A stretch of DNA of 64,000 nucleotides from CBDBZX01 sp965213645 (GTDB lineage Bacteria; Deinococcota; Deinococci; Deinococcales; Trueperaceae), in the NCBI GenBank assembly GCA_965213645.1, contig CBDBZX010000002.1:1178001-1242000 (forward strand). The letters run 5' to 3'. The notes beneath the pieces are model-generated. The model searched no databases. It was given only the letters and a program-made list of their open reading frames with translations, and was not told the origin of the DNA. Positions 7,103 through 14,631 of this stretch are shown here, one piece after another (the stretch's first letter is position 1; each line of letters starts with the position of its first letter). The translations under genes and the position numbers were made by a program.

Positions 7103-7321
7103 TCAGAACTAAAGAGGATTAAGTTTCACGGTCTTCACCACACTCACGTTTCTTTGTTGATTGAGAACGGTGCGGACCTCAGGGTGGTGAGCGAGCGCGT
7201 CGGACATACCTCTGCTGCCTTCACCCAAGAAATCTATCAGCACTTGTACGACGATCAACGCGGCTTAGCGGCTCTGGGACTGACGAACATGCTCGAGCCT
7301 AAAGAGCGAATAAGTAACTGA
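7103..7321 (+). pseudogene. Tyrosine recombinase (phage-type integrase) C-terminal remnant
   Basis: The frame carries the end of a catalytic domain: RIKFHGLHHTHVSLLIENGA, then VVSERVGHTSAAFTQEIYQH. This matches the HxLRHTH...GH...Y blocks of integrases, but the second catalytic arginine of the HxxR motif is histidine here (GLHHTH). The nucleophile tyrosine (EIYQH) is kept. The N-terminal two thirds are missing. It lies about 220 bases from the 3' end of tRNA-Pro, a typical integration site, so it is probably a fossil of an element integrated there. Confidence 0.72.
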
Positions 7322-7337
7322 TTTTTAGCTAGTTACG

Positions 7338-7450
7338 AGACCTCTTGCGAAAGTGGGAGGCAGGCGAATGCCTGGCTTCCGCTTTTGCCGAGCAGAGCGA
7401 GTAGGAGCAGACGCCCTCAGCGGATGAAGCGGGACTTTTGCAAGAGGTCT
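7338..7450. mobile_element. 113-bp MITE-like element
   Basis: AGACCTCTTGCGAAAGT (7338-7354) and ACTTTTGCAAGAGGTCT (7434-7450) are inverted repeats matching at 16 of 17 positions, flanked on both sides by ACG, a possible 3-bp target duplication. The interior is non-coding. AGACCTCTTGC-type ends resemble those I associate with IS5-group elements, so it is probably a non-autonomous derivative mobilised in trans. No parent transposase with these ends lies in the window. Confidence 0.65.
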
Positions 7451-7478
7451 ACGGTATAAATTGCGGTAGTGTGCGCAA

Positions 7479-7517
7479 TAAAGAGGAGCGAGACAGGTAT
7501 AGTCTCACTCCTCTTTA
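7479..7517 (-). terminator. Terminator of tRNA-Pro
   Basis: A 16-bp inverted repeat with one mismatch (TAAAGAGGAGCGAGAC against GTCTCACTCCTCTTTA, 7479-7494 and 7502-7517), 25 bases beyond the tRNA 3' end. On the minus strand it ends in TTTATT. Confidence 0.7.
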
Positions 7518-7541
7518 CGTATCTGACACGCTTTTCGCTAA

Positions 7542-7615
7542 TCGGGGTGACAGGATTTGAACCTGCGACCACTTGACCCCCAGTCAAGTGCGCTACCAGG
7601 CTGCGCTACACCCCG
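7542..7615 (-). tRNA. tRNA-Pro (GGG)
   Basis: A 74-base cloverleaf on the minus strand: acceptor CGGGGTG/CACCCCG plus discriminator A, D arm with AGCCTGGTAGC, anticodon stem-loop CTTGA-CTGGGGG-TCAAG giving anticodon GGG, and T arm GTTCAAATCC. The 3' CCA is not encoded. Confidence 0.96.
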
Positions 7616-7630
7616 TGGTGTGCGTCCATC

Positions 7631-7660
7631 ACTTTACATGGTTTGAATCGGGCGTGTCAA
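7631..7660 (-). promoter_or_regulatory. Promoter of tRNA-Pro
   Basis: On the minus strand TTGACA (7660-7655), 18 bases, TAAAGT (7636-7631), 15 bases before the mature tRNA 5' end. Spacing and position fit a tRNA promoter. Confidence 0.7.
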
Positions 7661-7886
7661 ACGGTTTGGAGCCTTAGCGGTGAAAACTAGGAAAAGTAGC
7701 GGGAACACGTTAATCAGTGCTCAGAGTGCGTTTTGCTAAATATCTGTAGAGAACCCCACCGAACATGCTAAAAGGGATGGCAAGGGGAAGCAGGGGTGAC
7801 TGCTAGCGGAGCCGAGTAGCGCTTCGGGGCTGAGGTGCCACCGCGCTCGAGCTGATGTCCCTAGCGGCACAATTCACTCAGACACA

Positions 7887-7916
7887 TTGACAGTTTATAC
7901 ACAGACTAGGTATGCT
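7887..7916 (+). promoter_or_regulatory. Promoter of the glpSTPQUV operon
   Basis: TTGACA (7887-7892), 18 bases, TATGCT (7911-7916). The same TTGACA-18-TATGCT layout stands before glpF (14451-14480), suggesting shared control of glycerol uptake genes. It gives a 5' leader of about 90 bases. The 7661-7886 stretch upstream contains only GC-rich short inverted repeats and no gene that I can see. Confidence 0.72.
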
Positions 7917-8013
7917 CTCACCAACGCTTAACGAAATCGACATAATTTCATAGCGCCTGGGCACGCGCTCCAGCTTTTAACTACACGTTTGATACGTCAC
8001 GTTTGGAGGCTTC

Positions 8014-9114
8014 GTGGGGCTTAGACTCGAGAACGTCCACAAGAGGAGTGAAGGCTTTGAGACGCTTAAAGGCTTGAATCTCGAGGTCGCCGACGATACT
8101 TTTTTGTCGATTATTGCGCCGACAGGCACGGGCAAAACCACGCTGCTGCGCGTGATAGCGGGCATCGAAAAACCCGACCGTGGACGCATCTTCGTAGATG
8201 GCGAAGACGTGACGGGGGTGCACGTCAGAGACCGCAATATCTCGGTGGTCTATCAGCAGTTTATCAACTATCCCTCCTTGAAAGTTTATGAAAATATCGC
8301 TTCACCTTTGCGGGTAAGCAAAAAGAAATACGACAAGCGTGAGATCGACACGCGCGTGCGCCGCGCCGCTGAGCAGCTTCAGATTGAGGAGCTTTTGGAC
8401 CGCTTGCCGCAAGAGCTGTCGGGGGGTCAGCAGCAGCGCGTGGCGATTGCTAGAGCGATTGTGAAAGAGGCGCGGCTGATCTTATTTGACGAACCGTTGG
8501 GCAACCTCGACTATAAGTTGCGTGAAGACTTGCGCATTGAGCTTAAAAACTTGGCGGCGGAGCGGGGCGCAATCTTTATTTACGCGACGCCTGAGCCTAT
8601 CGACGCGCTGACGATGGCGTCGCACGCAGCGATTTTGCATGACGGGAAAATTATCCAGTACGGCGAGATGCGCGAGGTCTATAAAAAGCCCGAGCACCGC
8701 AAGTCGGGTGAGTATTTCAGTGACCCGCCGATGAACTTCTTGCCTTGCACGGTGAAGGGTAGCAAGGCGGTGGTCTCAGATGACCTCGAGATACCCCTTC
8801 GCGCCATGAACGCAGATGTTTCCGGCGGCGACTACATCTTGGGCGTTCGCCCCCATCACCTCTATCTCCGCTCGGACCGCAAAGAGGTCTTAAATGACGA
8901 TATCGCCCTCACTGCCGACATCGACCTCGCAGAAATCGTTGGCTCAGATACGACGTTGCACCTCTCTCACGATGACTTGCGCCTCACCGTGCTCACCCAA
9001 GACCTGCGTCAATACAGCCTGGGCGAACGCACCACGGTCTACTTCGATCCCAAGCGCATTCACCTCTTTAGCGCGGATGGCGGGCTCGTACAGAGCGCGG
9101 CGGCGGTGCGCTGA
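8014..9114 (+). CDS. glpS: Glycerol ABC transporter ATP-binding protein GlpS
   Basis: A 366-residue ATPase of the sugar-porter type: Walker A APTGTGKTT (35-43), signature LSGGQQQR (135-142), Walker B LILFDE (155-160) and a C-terminal TOBE/regulatory domain. The H-loop position reads YATPEP (190-195), with proline where the catalytic histidine normally stands, so this subunit is partly degenerate; its partner GlpT is degenerate elsewhere. GTG start with TTGGAGG about 5 bases upstream. It is the first gene of the glycerol uptake operon and overlaps glpT by one base (TGATG). It powers glycerol import across the inner membrane. Confidence 0.88.
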   Translation: MGLRLENVHKRSEGFETLKGLNLEVADDTFLSIIAPTGTGKTTLLRVIAGIEKPDRGRIFVDGEDVTGVHVRDRNISVVYQQFINYPSLKVYENIASPLRVSKKKYDKREIDTRVRRAAEQLQIEELLDRLPQELSGGQQQRVAIARAIVKEARLILFDEPLGNLDYKLREDLRIELKNLAAERGAIFIYATPEPIDALTMASHAAILHDGKIIQYGEMREVYKKPEHRKSGEYFSDPPMNFLPCTVKGSKAVVSDDLEIPLRAMNADVSGGDYILGVRPHHLYLRSDRKEVLNDDIALTADIDLAEIVGSDTTLHLSHDDLRLTVLTQDLRQYSLGERTTVYFDPKRIHLFSADGGLVQSAAAVR

Positions 9115-10223
9115 TGGCTAAGATCGAGCTTGTGGACGTGTCGCACGCTTACGTCCCCGGCGATTACGCCGTTAAAGACATCAACATCACCTGGCGTGAC
9201 GGGGTGGCGAGTGCGCTTTTAGGGCCGTCGGGCTGCGGCAAGACGACGCTCTTAAAGATCATTTCGGGGCTCTTAAAGCCGAGCGAAGGGCGTGTGCTTT
9301 TAGACGGCGAAGACGTGACGGACAAGACGCCGCAAGAGCGCAACGTGGCGCAGGTCTTCCAGTTTCCAGTGGTTTACGAGACCCTGAACGTGTTCGACAA
9401 CCTCGCGTTTCCTCTGCGCAACCGCAACATTGCCGAGGATAAGGTCAAGAAGCGGGTGAACGAGATTGCGGAGATGCTCGAGCTAGAAGGGGTCTTAAAA
9501 AAGAGCGCCGCCCGTCTAGGCGCAGCCGAAAAGCAGCGCATCTCGATGGGGCGCGGGTTGGTGCGAGAAGACACCACCGCCATGCTCTTCGACGAACCTC
9601 TTACGGTCATCGACCCCCACATGAAGTGGCAACTGCGTCGCAAACTCAAGGAGTTGCACGAGCGTTTAGGGATCACGATGGTCTACGTGACGCACGACCA
9701 GCACGAAGCGCTGACCTTCGCTGACCAGGTGACGGTCATGAACGTCGGCAAAGCGCTGCAAACGGGCGACGCCCAAGCGCTGCACGACGCGCCACAAGCG
9801 CCCTTTGTGGGCTACTTCATCGGCAGTCCGGGGATGAACCTCTTCGACGCGGAAAAGACGAGCGAGGGTGTGAAAGTGGGTGAGTACCTCGTGCCGATGC
9901 AAGAGGTGGCGAATCGGTTGAACGGAAGCGAGCTTCAACTCGGCATCCGCCCTGAATTTGTCGAGACGAGCACAGAAAAGGATAGGGTGCTGCGTCCTGA
10001 CTGGCGTGAGAGCGATTGGATTGAGAGCAGGGTCAAAGCGGTGAATTTAACAGGAAGCGCCTTGATCGTGGATTTAGAAGGCGCAGACCTCACCTTCAAA
10101 GCGCGGTTGGGCGAGAGCGTTGACGTGAAGGAGGGCGACACGCTCCACGCGCAGTTTCCCGTCAACCGAGTGATGGTTTACGAGGACGGTCAAGCCGTCA
10201 AGCGTGTGGAGGTGTCGCTGTGA
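9114..10223 (+). CDS. glpT: Glycerol ABC transporter ATP-binding protein GlpT
   Basis: A 369-residue ATPase with canonical Walker A GPSGCGKTT (37-45), Walker B AMLFDE and H-loop YVTHDQHEA (His194), but with LGAAEKQR (135-142) in place of the LSGGQ signature. In an ABC dimer each nucleotide sits between the Walker motifs of one subunit and the signature of the other, so GlpT's Walker and His residues with GlpS's LSGGQ make one complete site, while the opposite site lacks both. A TOBE-like C-terminal domain follows. This glpT is the ABC subunit and not the glycerol-3-phosphate antiporter of the same name. Confidence 0.88.
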   Translation: MAKIELVDVSHAYVPGDYAVKDINITWRDGVASALLGPSGCGKTTLLKIISGLLKPSEGRVLLDGEDVTDKTPQERNVAQVFQFPVVYETLNVFDNLAFPLRNRNIAEDKVKKRVNEIAEMLELEGVLKKSAARLGAAEKQRISMGRGLVREDTTAMLFDEPLTVIDPHMKWQLRRKLKELHERLGITMVYVTHDQHEALTFADQVTVMNVGKALQTGDAQALHDAPQAPFVGYFIGSPGMNLFDAEKTSEGVKVGEYLVPMQEVANRLNGSELQLGIRPEFVETSTEKDRVLRPDWRESDWIESRVKAVNLTGSALIVDLEGADLTFKARLGESVDVKEGDTLHAQFPVNRVMVYEDGQAVKRVEVSL

Positions 10224-10262
10224 ACGAGGTGTCCCTGTGAAGCTAGTGCTTGCGAGCGTGAC

Positions 10263-11147
10263 ATGAAGACCGTCAATCAAAAAGCCTGGTTTTTCCTCAT
10301 TCCAGCCCTGATCGTTTTGTCCATCAACGCTTTTATCCCCTTTATGACGGTCATCAACTACTCGTTTCAAGACATCTTGCCGGGGCTCGACCCTTTGTGG
10401 ATAGGCTTGGAGAACTACCGCACCGTCCTGAACGACCCGCTCTTCGTCGGCGCGTTGCAGCGGCAGGTGATTTTCTCGCTGCTTATTTTGCTCATCGAAG
10501 TGCCTTTGGGCATCCTTATCGCGCTCGGCATGCCCAAAAAGGGCTGGCGCGTGAGCGCGGCACTCGTAGCGCTTGGGCTACCCCTGTTGATTCCCTGGAA
10601 CGTCGTCGGCATCATTTGGCGCGTCTTTACACGGAGCGATTTGGGCTTCGTGCCGCGCATCTTCGACGTGTTCGGTTACAACTACAACGTGGCACTCAAT
10701 CCTATTGACGCTTATTGGTCCGTCGTCGTCATGGACGTGTGGCACTGGACGCCGCTGATTGCGCTCCTCTGTTTTTCGGGGCTCACCGCGATTCCTGACG
10801 CCTACTTTCAAGCGGCGCGAATTGACGGGGCGTCGCGTTGGAAAACATTCCGCTACGTCATCTTGCCCCGTTTGCGGAGCGTCTTGACCATCGGTATCTT
10901 GCTGCGCTTCATGGACTCCTTTCGCATCTACATCGAAGTCTCGCTCTTGACGGGCGGTGGACCCGGCAATACGACGACCTTTCTGAGCGACGTGCTGGTG
11001 CGCAAGGCGGTGGGCGGTTTCGAGTTCGGCTACGCGGCGGCCTTGTCGCTCACCTACTTCTTCATCATTTTGATTATTTCGTACGTCTTTTTCCTGGTGC
11101 TGACGAGCGTCGGCGCGGGTAGCCAAGCGCAAGGACAGGAGGGTTAA
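10263..11147 (+). CDS. glpP: Glycerol ABC transporter permease GlpP
   Basis: A 294-residue inner-membrane permease with six hydrophobic segments. It has the MalF-type EAA loop FQAARIDGASRWKTFRYVIL (about residues 180-199) that docks on the ATPases, and a conserved GGPGNTTTFLSDVL segment near the C-terminus. It pairs with GlpQ as the transport channel. A 39-base gap without a clear Shine-Dalgarno separates it from glpT. Here glpP denotes the permease, not the Bacillus antiterminator. Confidence 0.87.
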   Translation: MKTVNQKAWFFLIPALIVLSINAFIPFMTVINYSFQDILPGLDPLWIGLENYRTVLNDPLFVGALQRQVIFSLLILLIEVPLGILIALGMPKKGWRVSAALVALGLPLLIPWNVVGIIWRVFTRSDLGFVPRIFDVFGYNYNVALNPIDAYWSVVVMDVWHWTPLIALLCFSGLTAIPDAYFQAARIDGASRWKTFRYVILPRLRSVLTIGILLRFMDSFRIYIEVSLLTGGGPGNTTTFLSDVLVRKAVGGFEFGYAAALSLTYFFIILIISYVFFLVLTSVGAGSQAQGQEG

Positions 11148-11149
11148 GG

Positions 11150-12028
11150 GTGGATAGAACCGACAAACCAGCCACCGCGAAGGCGGAGGAGCGCAGCACG
11201 AACTTTAATTTAGGGCGCTACTTCAACGTGCGCACTTTAGGCATGAGCGCGTACTTCATCTTCCTATTTGCCCCGCTTGTATGGATGCTTTCGATGTCGT
11301 TCAAGACGAACGAGGAGATTTTGGGGCTCGCGGGCAGCACCGGTTTTTTGCCACGCAACCCGACGCTCGCCAACTACGCCGAAATCTTCAGCCAACCCTT
11401 TTGGCGCGAGGCGTTTTTTAACTCGTTGACGTACGTGGCGCTCAACGTCGTCATCACCCTTTTAGTCGCGCTGCCCGCCGCCTACGCCTTCAGCCGCTAT
11501 ACCTTTCGCGGCGACCATCACCTCTTCTTCTGGCTCTTAACCAACCGGATGGCTCCAGGCGCAGTTTTCCTGTTGCCCTTCTTTCAGCTCTACTCGAACA
11601 TGGGTATTTTTGATACGCCGCTGGCAGTGGCGCTCGCCCATACGCTTTTTAGCGTACCGTTGGCGATTTGGATTTTAGAGGGTTTCATGTCCGGTATTCC
11701 CAAAGCCATCGACGAAACCGCCTACATCGACGGCTACTCGTTCCCCGGCTTTTTCTACAAGATTTTTCTGCCGCTCATCGGTCCGGGCATCGGCGTGGCG
11801 GCGTTTTTCTCCTTTCTCTTCTCCTGGGTGGAACTGCTCATGGCGCGGACCCTCACGGGAACGGAGACCAAGCCGATTGTAGTGACGCTCTCGCGCTCCT
11901 TGGGCGCAGAAGGTTGGGATTGGGGCGTGATTGCGGCAGCGGGGATGCTGATGATTATTCCGGGCGCGATTCTGATTTACTTCGTGCGCAACTACCTCGC
12001 CAAAGGCTTTGCGTTAGGACGGGTGTAA
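11150..12028 (+). CDS. glpQ: Glycerol ABC transporter permease GlpQ
   Basis: A 292-residue MalG-type permease: an N-terminal cytoplasmic stretch, a first membrane segment (YFIFLFAPLVWMLSMSF), the TNEEI and NYAEIF segments, and the EAA loop ETAYIDGYSFPGFFYKIFLP. The GTG start has AGGAGGG 7 bases upstream and lies two bases after the glpP stop. It forms the channel with GlpP. The name glpQ refers to the ABC permease and not the phosphodiesterase. Confidence 0.87.
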   Translation: MDRTDKPATAKAEERSTNFNLGRYFNVRTLGMSAYFIFLFAPLVWMLSMSFKTNEEILGLAGSTGFLPRNPTLANYAEIFSQPFWREAFFNSLTYVALNVVITLLVALPAAYAFSRYTFRGDHHLFFWLLTNRMAPGAVFLLPFFQLYSNMGIFDTPLAVALAHTLFSVPLAIWILEGFMSGIPKAIDETAYIDGYSFPGFFYKIFLPLIGPGIGVAAFFSFLFSWVELLMARTLTGTETKPIVVTLSRSLGAEGWDWGVIAAAGMLMIIPGAILIYFVRNYLAKGFALGRV

Positions 12029-12031
12029 GTT

Positions 12032-12328
12032 ATGAGTGGTTCTAGCACCTTCTTAGGCTGGATGGAATGGACCCTGCCCACGGCAACATTCTTCATCCTT
12101 TTAGCGCTGGCGCTTACCGCGATGACGATTTGGGATATTCGTGACTCGAGCGTCAAACGTCAAGGCTTTTTGCCCGTCGCGTTTACAAGAGGTGAACGTT
12201 TTTTTCTGAGCGTGCTGATCTTCTTCGGAACGATGCTGCTGTGGGTGGCGTTTTTGCCGAGTATAGCGCTCTGGTACGCCTTGCCCGTCGCGGCAGTGCT
12301 CATCTTTGTGGTGGTGCGCTATGGATAG
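12032..12328 (+). CDS. glpU: Small membrane protein GlpU (DUF2160 type)
   Basis: A 98-residue protein with three hydrophobic segments (about residues 12-32, 55-75 and 78-96) around the conserved block TIWDIRDSS...RQGFLP and TRGERFF. It matches the small DUF2160 protein found between permease and binding-protein genes in GlpSTPQ-type glycerol transporters, called GlpU in Rhizobium. The molecular role is unknown; an accessory membrane subunit is likely. It begins three bases after the glpQ stop. Confidence 0.78.
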   Translation: MSGSSTFLGWMEWTLPTATFFILLALALTAMTIWDIRDSSVKRQGFLPVAFTRGERFFLSVLIFFGTMLLWVAFLPSIALWYALPVAAVLIFVVVRYG

Positions 12329-12380
12329 TGCTTGTGCCTCGCGGTCTATCCCATTTCGAAAGGGTGTTCGCGTAGAGGAG

Positions 12381-12461
12381 CCATTGGCTGTTAGCCGTTA
12401 GGTATTAGCTTAAAGTCTTTTCGCTAACAGCTAATGGCTAATACCTAATGGCTAATACCTG
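12381..12461 (+). repeat. Intercistronic inverted repeat between glpU and glpV
   Basis: CCATTGGCTGTTAGC and GGTATTAGC on the left mirror GCTAACAGCTAATGG and GCTAATACC on the right, with the GCTAATACCTAATG unit doubled. It can fold into alternative long hairpins. Related AGCTAATACCTAAC units lie at 31172-31205. In transporter operons such structures before the binding-protein gene often protect or separate mRNA segments, here possibly allowing higher GlpV output. Confidence 0.6.
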
Positions 12462-12473
12462 AGGGCTTCCTTG

Positions 12474-12516
12474 AAAGGAGGTGATAACCCTCATGTTCGC
12501 CAACCCTAAGTCCTAA
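12474..12516 (+). other. Very short ORF (MFANPKS) with a perfect Shine-Dalgarno
   Basis: AAAGGAGGTGAT (12474-12485) is an extended match to the 16S rRNA 3' end. Seven bases later an ATG at 12493 opens a seven-residue frame that stops at 12516, 24 bases before the glpV start. It could be a leader peptide that couples or modulates glpV translation, or the leftover of a former start. Confidence 0.4.
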
Positions 12517-12540
12517 TGCTCAAATTCAAAAGGGGTTTTT

Positions 12541-14286
12541 GTGAAAAGCATAAAAATTGTGGCGCTCAGCTTGATAGCCCTTCTGCTCATCAGTTCGACG
12601 ACCGCGCAAGACGACACCGAACAGCGCATGGCGGCGGCTGAACGTTGGATTGACGAGGAGTTCACGCCCTCGGCGATTTCGCGTGAGGAGCAACTCGCCG
12701 AGATGGAGTGGTTCATCCAGGCGTGTGAGCCCTATCGCGGGATGGAGATCACCTCCGTCGCCGAAAACATCCGCACGCACACGTATGAGTCGGACACGCT
12801 GACACAGGCCTTTAGCGAAATCTGCGGCATCAACGTCACTCACGACATCATCGGTGAAGGCGACGTGGTGGAGCGCCTGCAAACGCAGCTCAACTCGGGG
12901 CAGATCATCTACGATATCTACGTGAACGACGCCGACCTCATCGGCACACATCTGCGCTATGATTCGGCGGTGAACCTCACAGAATATATGGCGGGCGAGG
13001 GCGCAGAGGTCACGAATCCAGACCTCGACTTGGACGACTGGCTGAACTTGGAGTTTGGTCAAGATTACGAGGGCAACCAACTGCAACTCCCCGATCAGCA
13101 GTTCGCCAACCTCTACTGGTTCCGCTACGACTGGTTCAATGACCCCGAGATTCAGCAGCAATTCATGGATATCTACGGCTACGAACTCGGTGTGCCCGTC
13201 AACTGGGCGGCATATGAAGACATCGCCAACTTCTTCACCAACGAGGTCAACGGCGACGGTACGATTGACGGAACCAAAGTCTACGGGCATATGGACTACG
13301 GCAAGAAAGACGTCTCGCTCGGCTGGCGCTTTACGGATGCTTGGATGAGCATTGCGGGCGTGGGTGATACGGGCTTGCCGAACGGTCTGCCGGTGGACGA
13401 GTGGGGCATCCGCGCCGAAGAGTGTCACCCGACGGGTTCGGATGTGACGCGCGGGGGCGCGATCAACGGTCCAGCCGCCTATTACGCGCTCGACACCTAT
13501 ATCCGCTGGCTCAAGGAGTACGCGCCGCCACAAGCGGCGTCGATCACCTGGTCCGAAGCGGGTCCGGTGCCTAGCGAGGGCTACGTCGCCCAGCGCGTCT
13601 TCCAGTATATCACTTGGCTCTCCGACCCTGCCTTTCGCGAACCGGGCAACCCGGTTGTCAACGATGACGGCTCGCTCAAGTGGCGCGTTGCGCCGACGCC
13701 GCACGGCAAGTATTGGGACGAAGGGATGAAAATCGGCTATCAGGACGCGGGCTCCTGGACGATCATGCAAAACGTCGAGGGCGAGCGCCGCGCCGCCGCC
13801 TGGCTCTGGGCGCAGTTTGCAAGTTCGAAGACGGTTTCTTTAAAGAAGTTCTTGATCGGCGGGACGCCCGTGCGCCGCTCGACGGTGGAGAGTGACTACC
13901 TGACTGAGAATATCGACCAATATGGCGGCATCATCGAGTTCTACCGCTCGCCCGTCGAGAACCAGTGGACGGATTCGGGTCCGAACGTGCCGGATTACCC
14001 TAAGCTCTCGCAGCTCTGGTGGCAAAATATCGCCAACGCGATTACCGGGGACGCCACGGTAGAAGAGGCGCTGAACACGCTCGCTGAGCAGCAAGACGCG
14101 ATTATGACGAGACTCGAGCGGGCCGGTTTGCCCACCTGCGGCCCTATCATGAACGAGCCGCAGACCCGTGAATACTGGCTTTCTCAGCCCGGCTCGCCCA
14201 AAGCTGAGCGGGGCGACCAAGAGCCGGAAACGGTTCCTTACGATGAACTGTTACAGCAGTGGACGGGGGAAGCGTCGTCTAACTAG
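12541..14286 (+). CDS. glpV: Glycerol ABC transporter substrate-binding protein GlpV
   Basis: A 581-residue periplasmic protein with a classic signal peptide (KSIKIVALSLIALLLISS, cleavage near TTAQ-DD) and no lipobox cysteine. The body resembles the long binding proteins of GlpSTPQUV systems: ERWIDEEFTPSAISREEQ, EWFIQACEPYRGMEI, GEGDVVERLQTQ and YGHMDYGKKDVSLGWRFTDA. It delivers glycerol to GlpPQ. The GTG start has only AAAGGGG as ribosome site, while a tiny frame just upstream carries a perfect one. Last gene of the operon, followed by a strong terminator. Confidence 0.88.
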   Translation: MKSIKIVALSLIALLLISSTTAQDDTEQRMAAAERWIDEEFTPSAISREEQLAEMEWFIQACEPYRGMEITSVAENIRTHTYESDTLTQAFSEICGINVTHDIIGEGDVVERLQTQLNSGQIIYDIYVNDADLIGTHLRYDSAVNLTEYMAGEGAEVTNPDLDLDDWLNLEFGQDYEGNQLQLPDQQFANLYWFRYDWFNDPEIQQQFMDIYGYELGVPVNWAAYEDIANFFTNEVNGDGTIDGTKVYGHMDYGKKDVSLGWRFTDAWMSIAGVGDTGLPNGLPVDEWGIRAEECHPTGSDVTRGGAINGPAAYYALDTYIRWLKEYAPPQAASITWSEAGPVPSEGYVAQRVFQYITWLSDPAFREPGNPVVNDDGSLKWRVAPTPHGKYWDEGMKIGYQDAGSWTIMQNVEGERRAAAWLWAQFASSKTVSLKKFLIGGTPVRRSTVESDYLTENIDQYGGIIEFYRSPVENQWTDSGPNVPDYPKLSQLWWQNIANAITGDATVEEALNTLAEQQDAIMTRLERAGLPTCGPIMNEPQTREYWLSQPGSPKAERGDQEPETVPYDELLQQWTGEASSN

Positions 14287-14336
14287 GGGTTCAACTGAAT
14301 CTTTCAAAGATAGCGTCACGTTTCACTTCACAGTTC

Positions 14337-14382
14337 ATGAGGCTCGAGGATGTATTGATATCCTCGAGCCTCATTTTTATTT
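14337..14382 (+). terminator. Terminator of the glpSTPQUV operon
   Basis: A perfect 14-bp stem ATGAGGCTCGAGGA / TCCTCGAGCCTCAT (14337-14350, 14361-14374) followed by TTTTATTT. Confidence 0.92.
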
Positions 14383-14449
14383 GGACACACCTTAGAAGGG
14401 TGCACCTCACCTCTTCGCAGTCCCGGTGCAGCAAAAACCTCTCAGCAGC

Positions 14450-14480
14450 GTTGACAGATTATGTCAACGGCATGTATGCT
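14450..14480 (+). promoter_or_regulatory. Promoter and palindromic operator of glpFK
   Basis: TTGACA (14451-14456), 18 bases, TATGCT (14475-14480). The -35 box is half of a palindrome, GTTGACA-gatta-TGTCAAC (14450-14468), well placed for a repressor of the glycerol regulon. The glpS promoter shares -35, spacing and -10 but not the second palindrome arm. Confidence 0.7.
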
Positions 14481-14505
14481 CGCTGAAACTTCGAGAGCTA
14501 ACAGA

Positions 14506-14552
14506 TGGATAAAGCAGGGTCTAAAAAGGGATGTTTGCCCTTTCTTTATCCA
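14506..14552 (+). promoter_or_regulatory. Two-tier hairpin in the glpFK leader
   Basis: TGGATAAAG (14506-14514) pairs with CTTTATCCA (14544-14552), and inside it AAAGGG (14525-14530) pairs with CCCTTT (14538-14543). It lies in the roughly 145-base untranslated leader of glpF, with no U-run directly after it. It could affect mRNA stability or bind a regulator; Bacillus glpFK leaders are known antitermination targets, but a similar mechanism here is only a guess. Confidence 0.5.
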
Positions 14553-14631
14553 TATTTGCGCGGGAGGTGGTACAGGGACTCGCTTGTGAGCAACGTTAAA
14601 CGAGGCGAATAACGTTCGGGAGGGAGTATGC

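Noticed and set aside
7661..7886. Possible riboswitch or small RNA upstream of glpS
   Set aside because: GC-rich pairing is possible, but none of the conserved cores of cobalamin, TPP, glycine, SAM or SRP RNAs could be matched, and the segment is upstream of the glpS promoter.
10578..11132. Long minus-strand frame inside glpP, and similar long frames opposite glpV and elsewhere
   Set aside because: They are antisense shadows of strongly supported genes, with no motifs or ribosome sites of their own.
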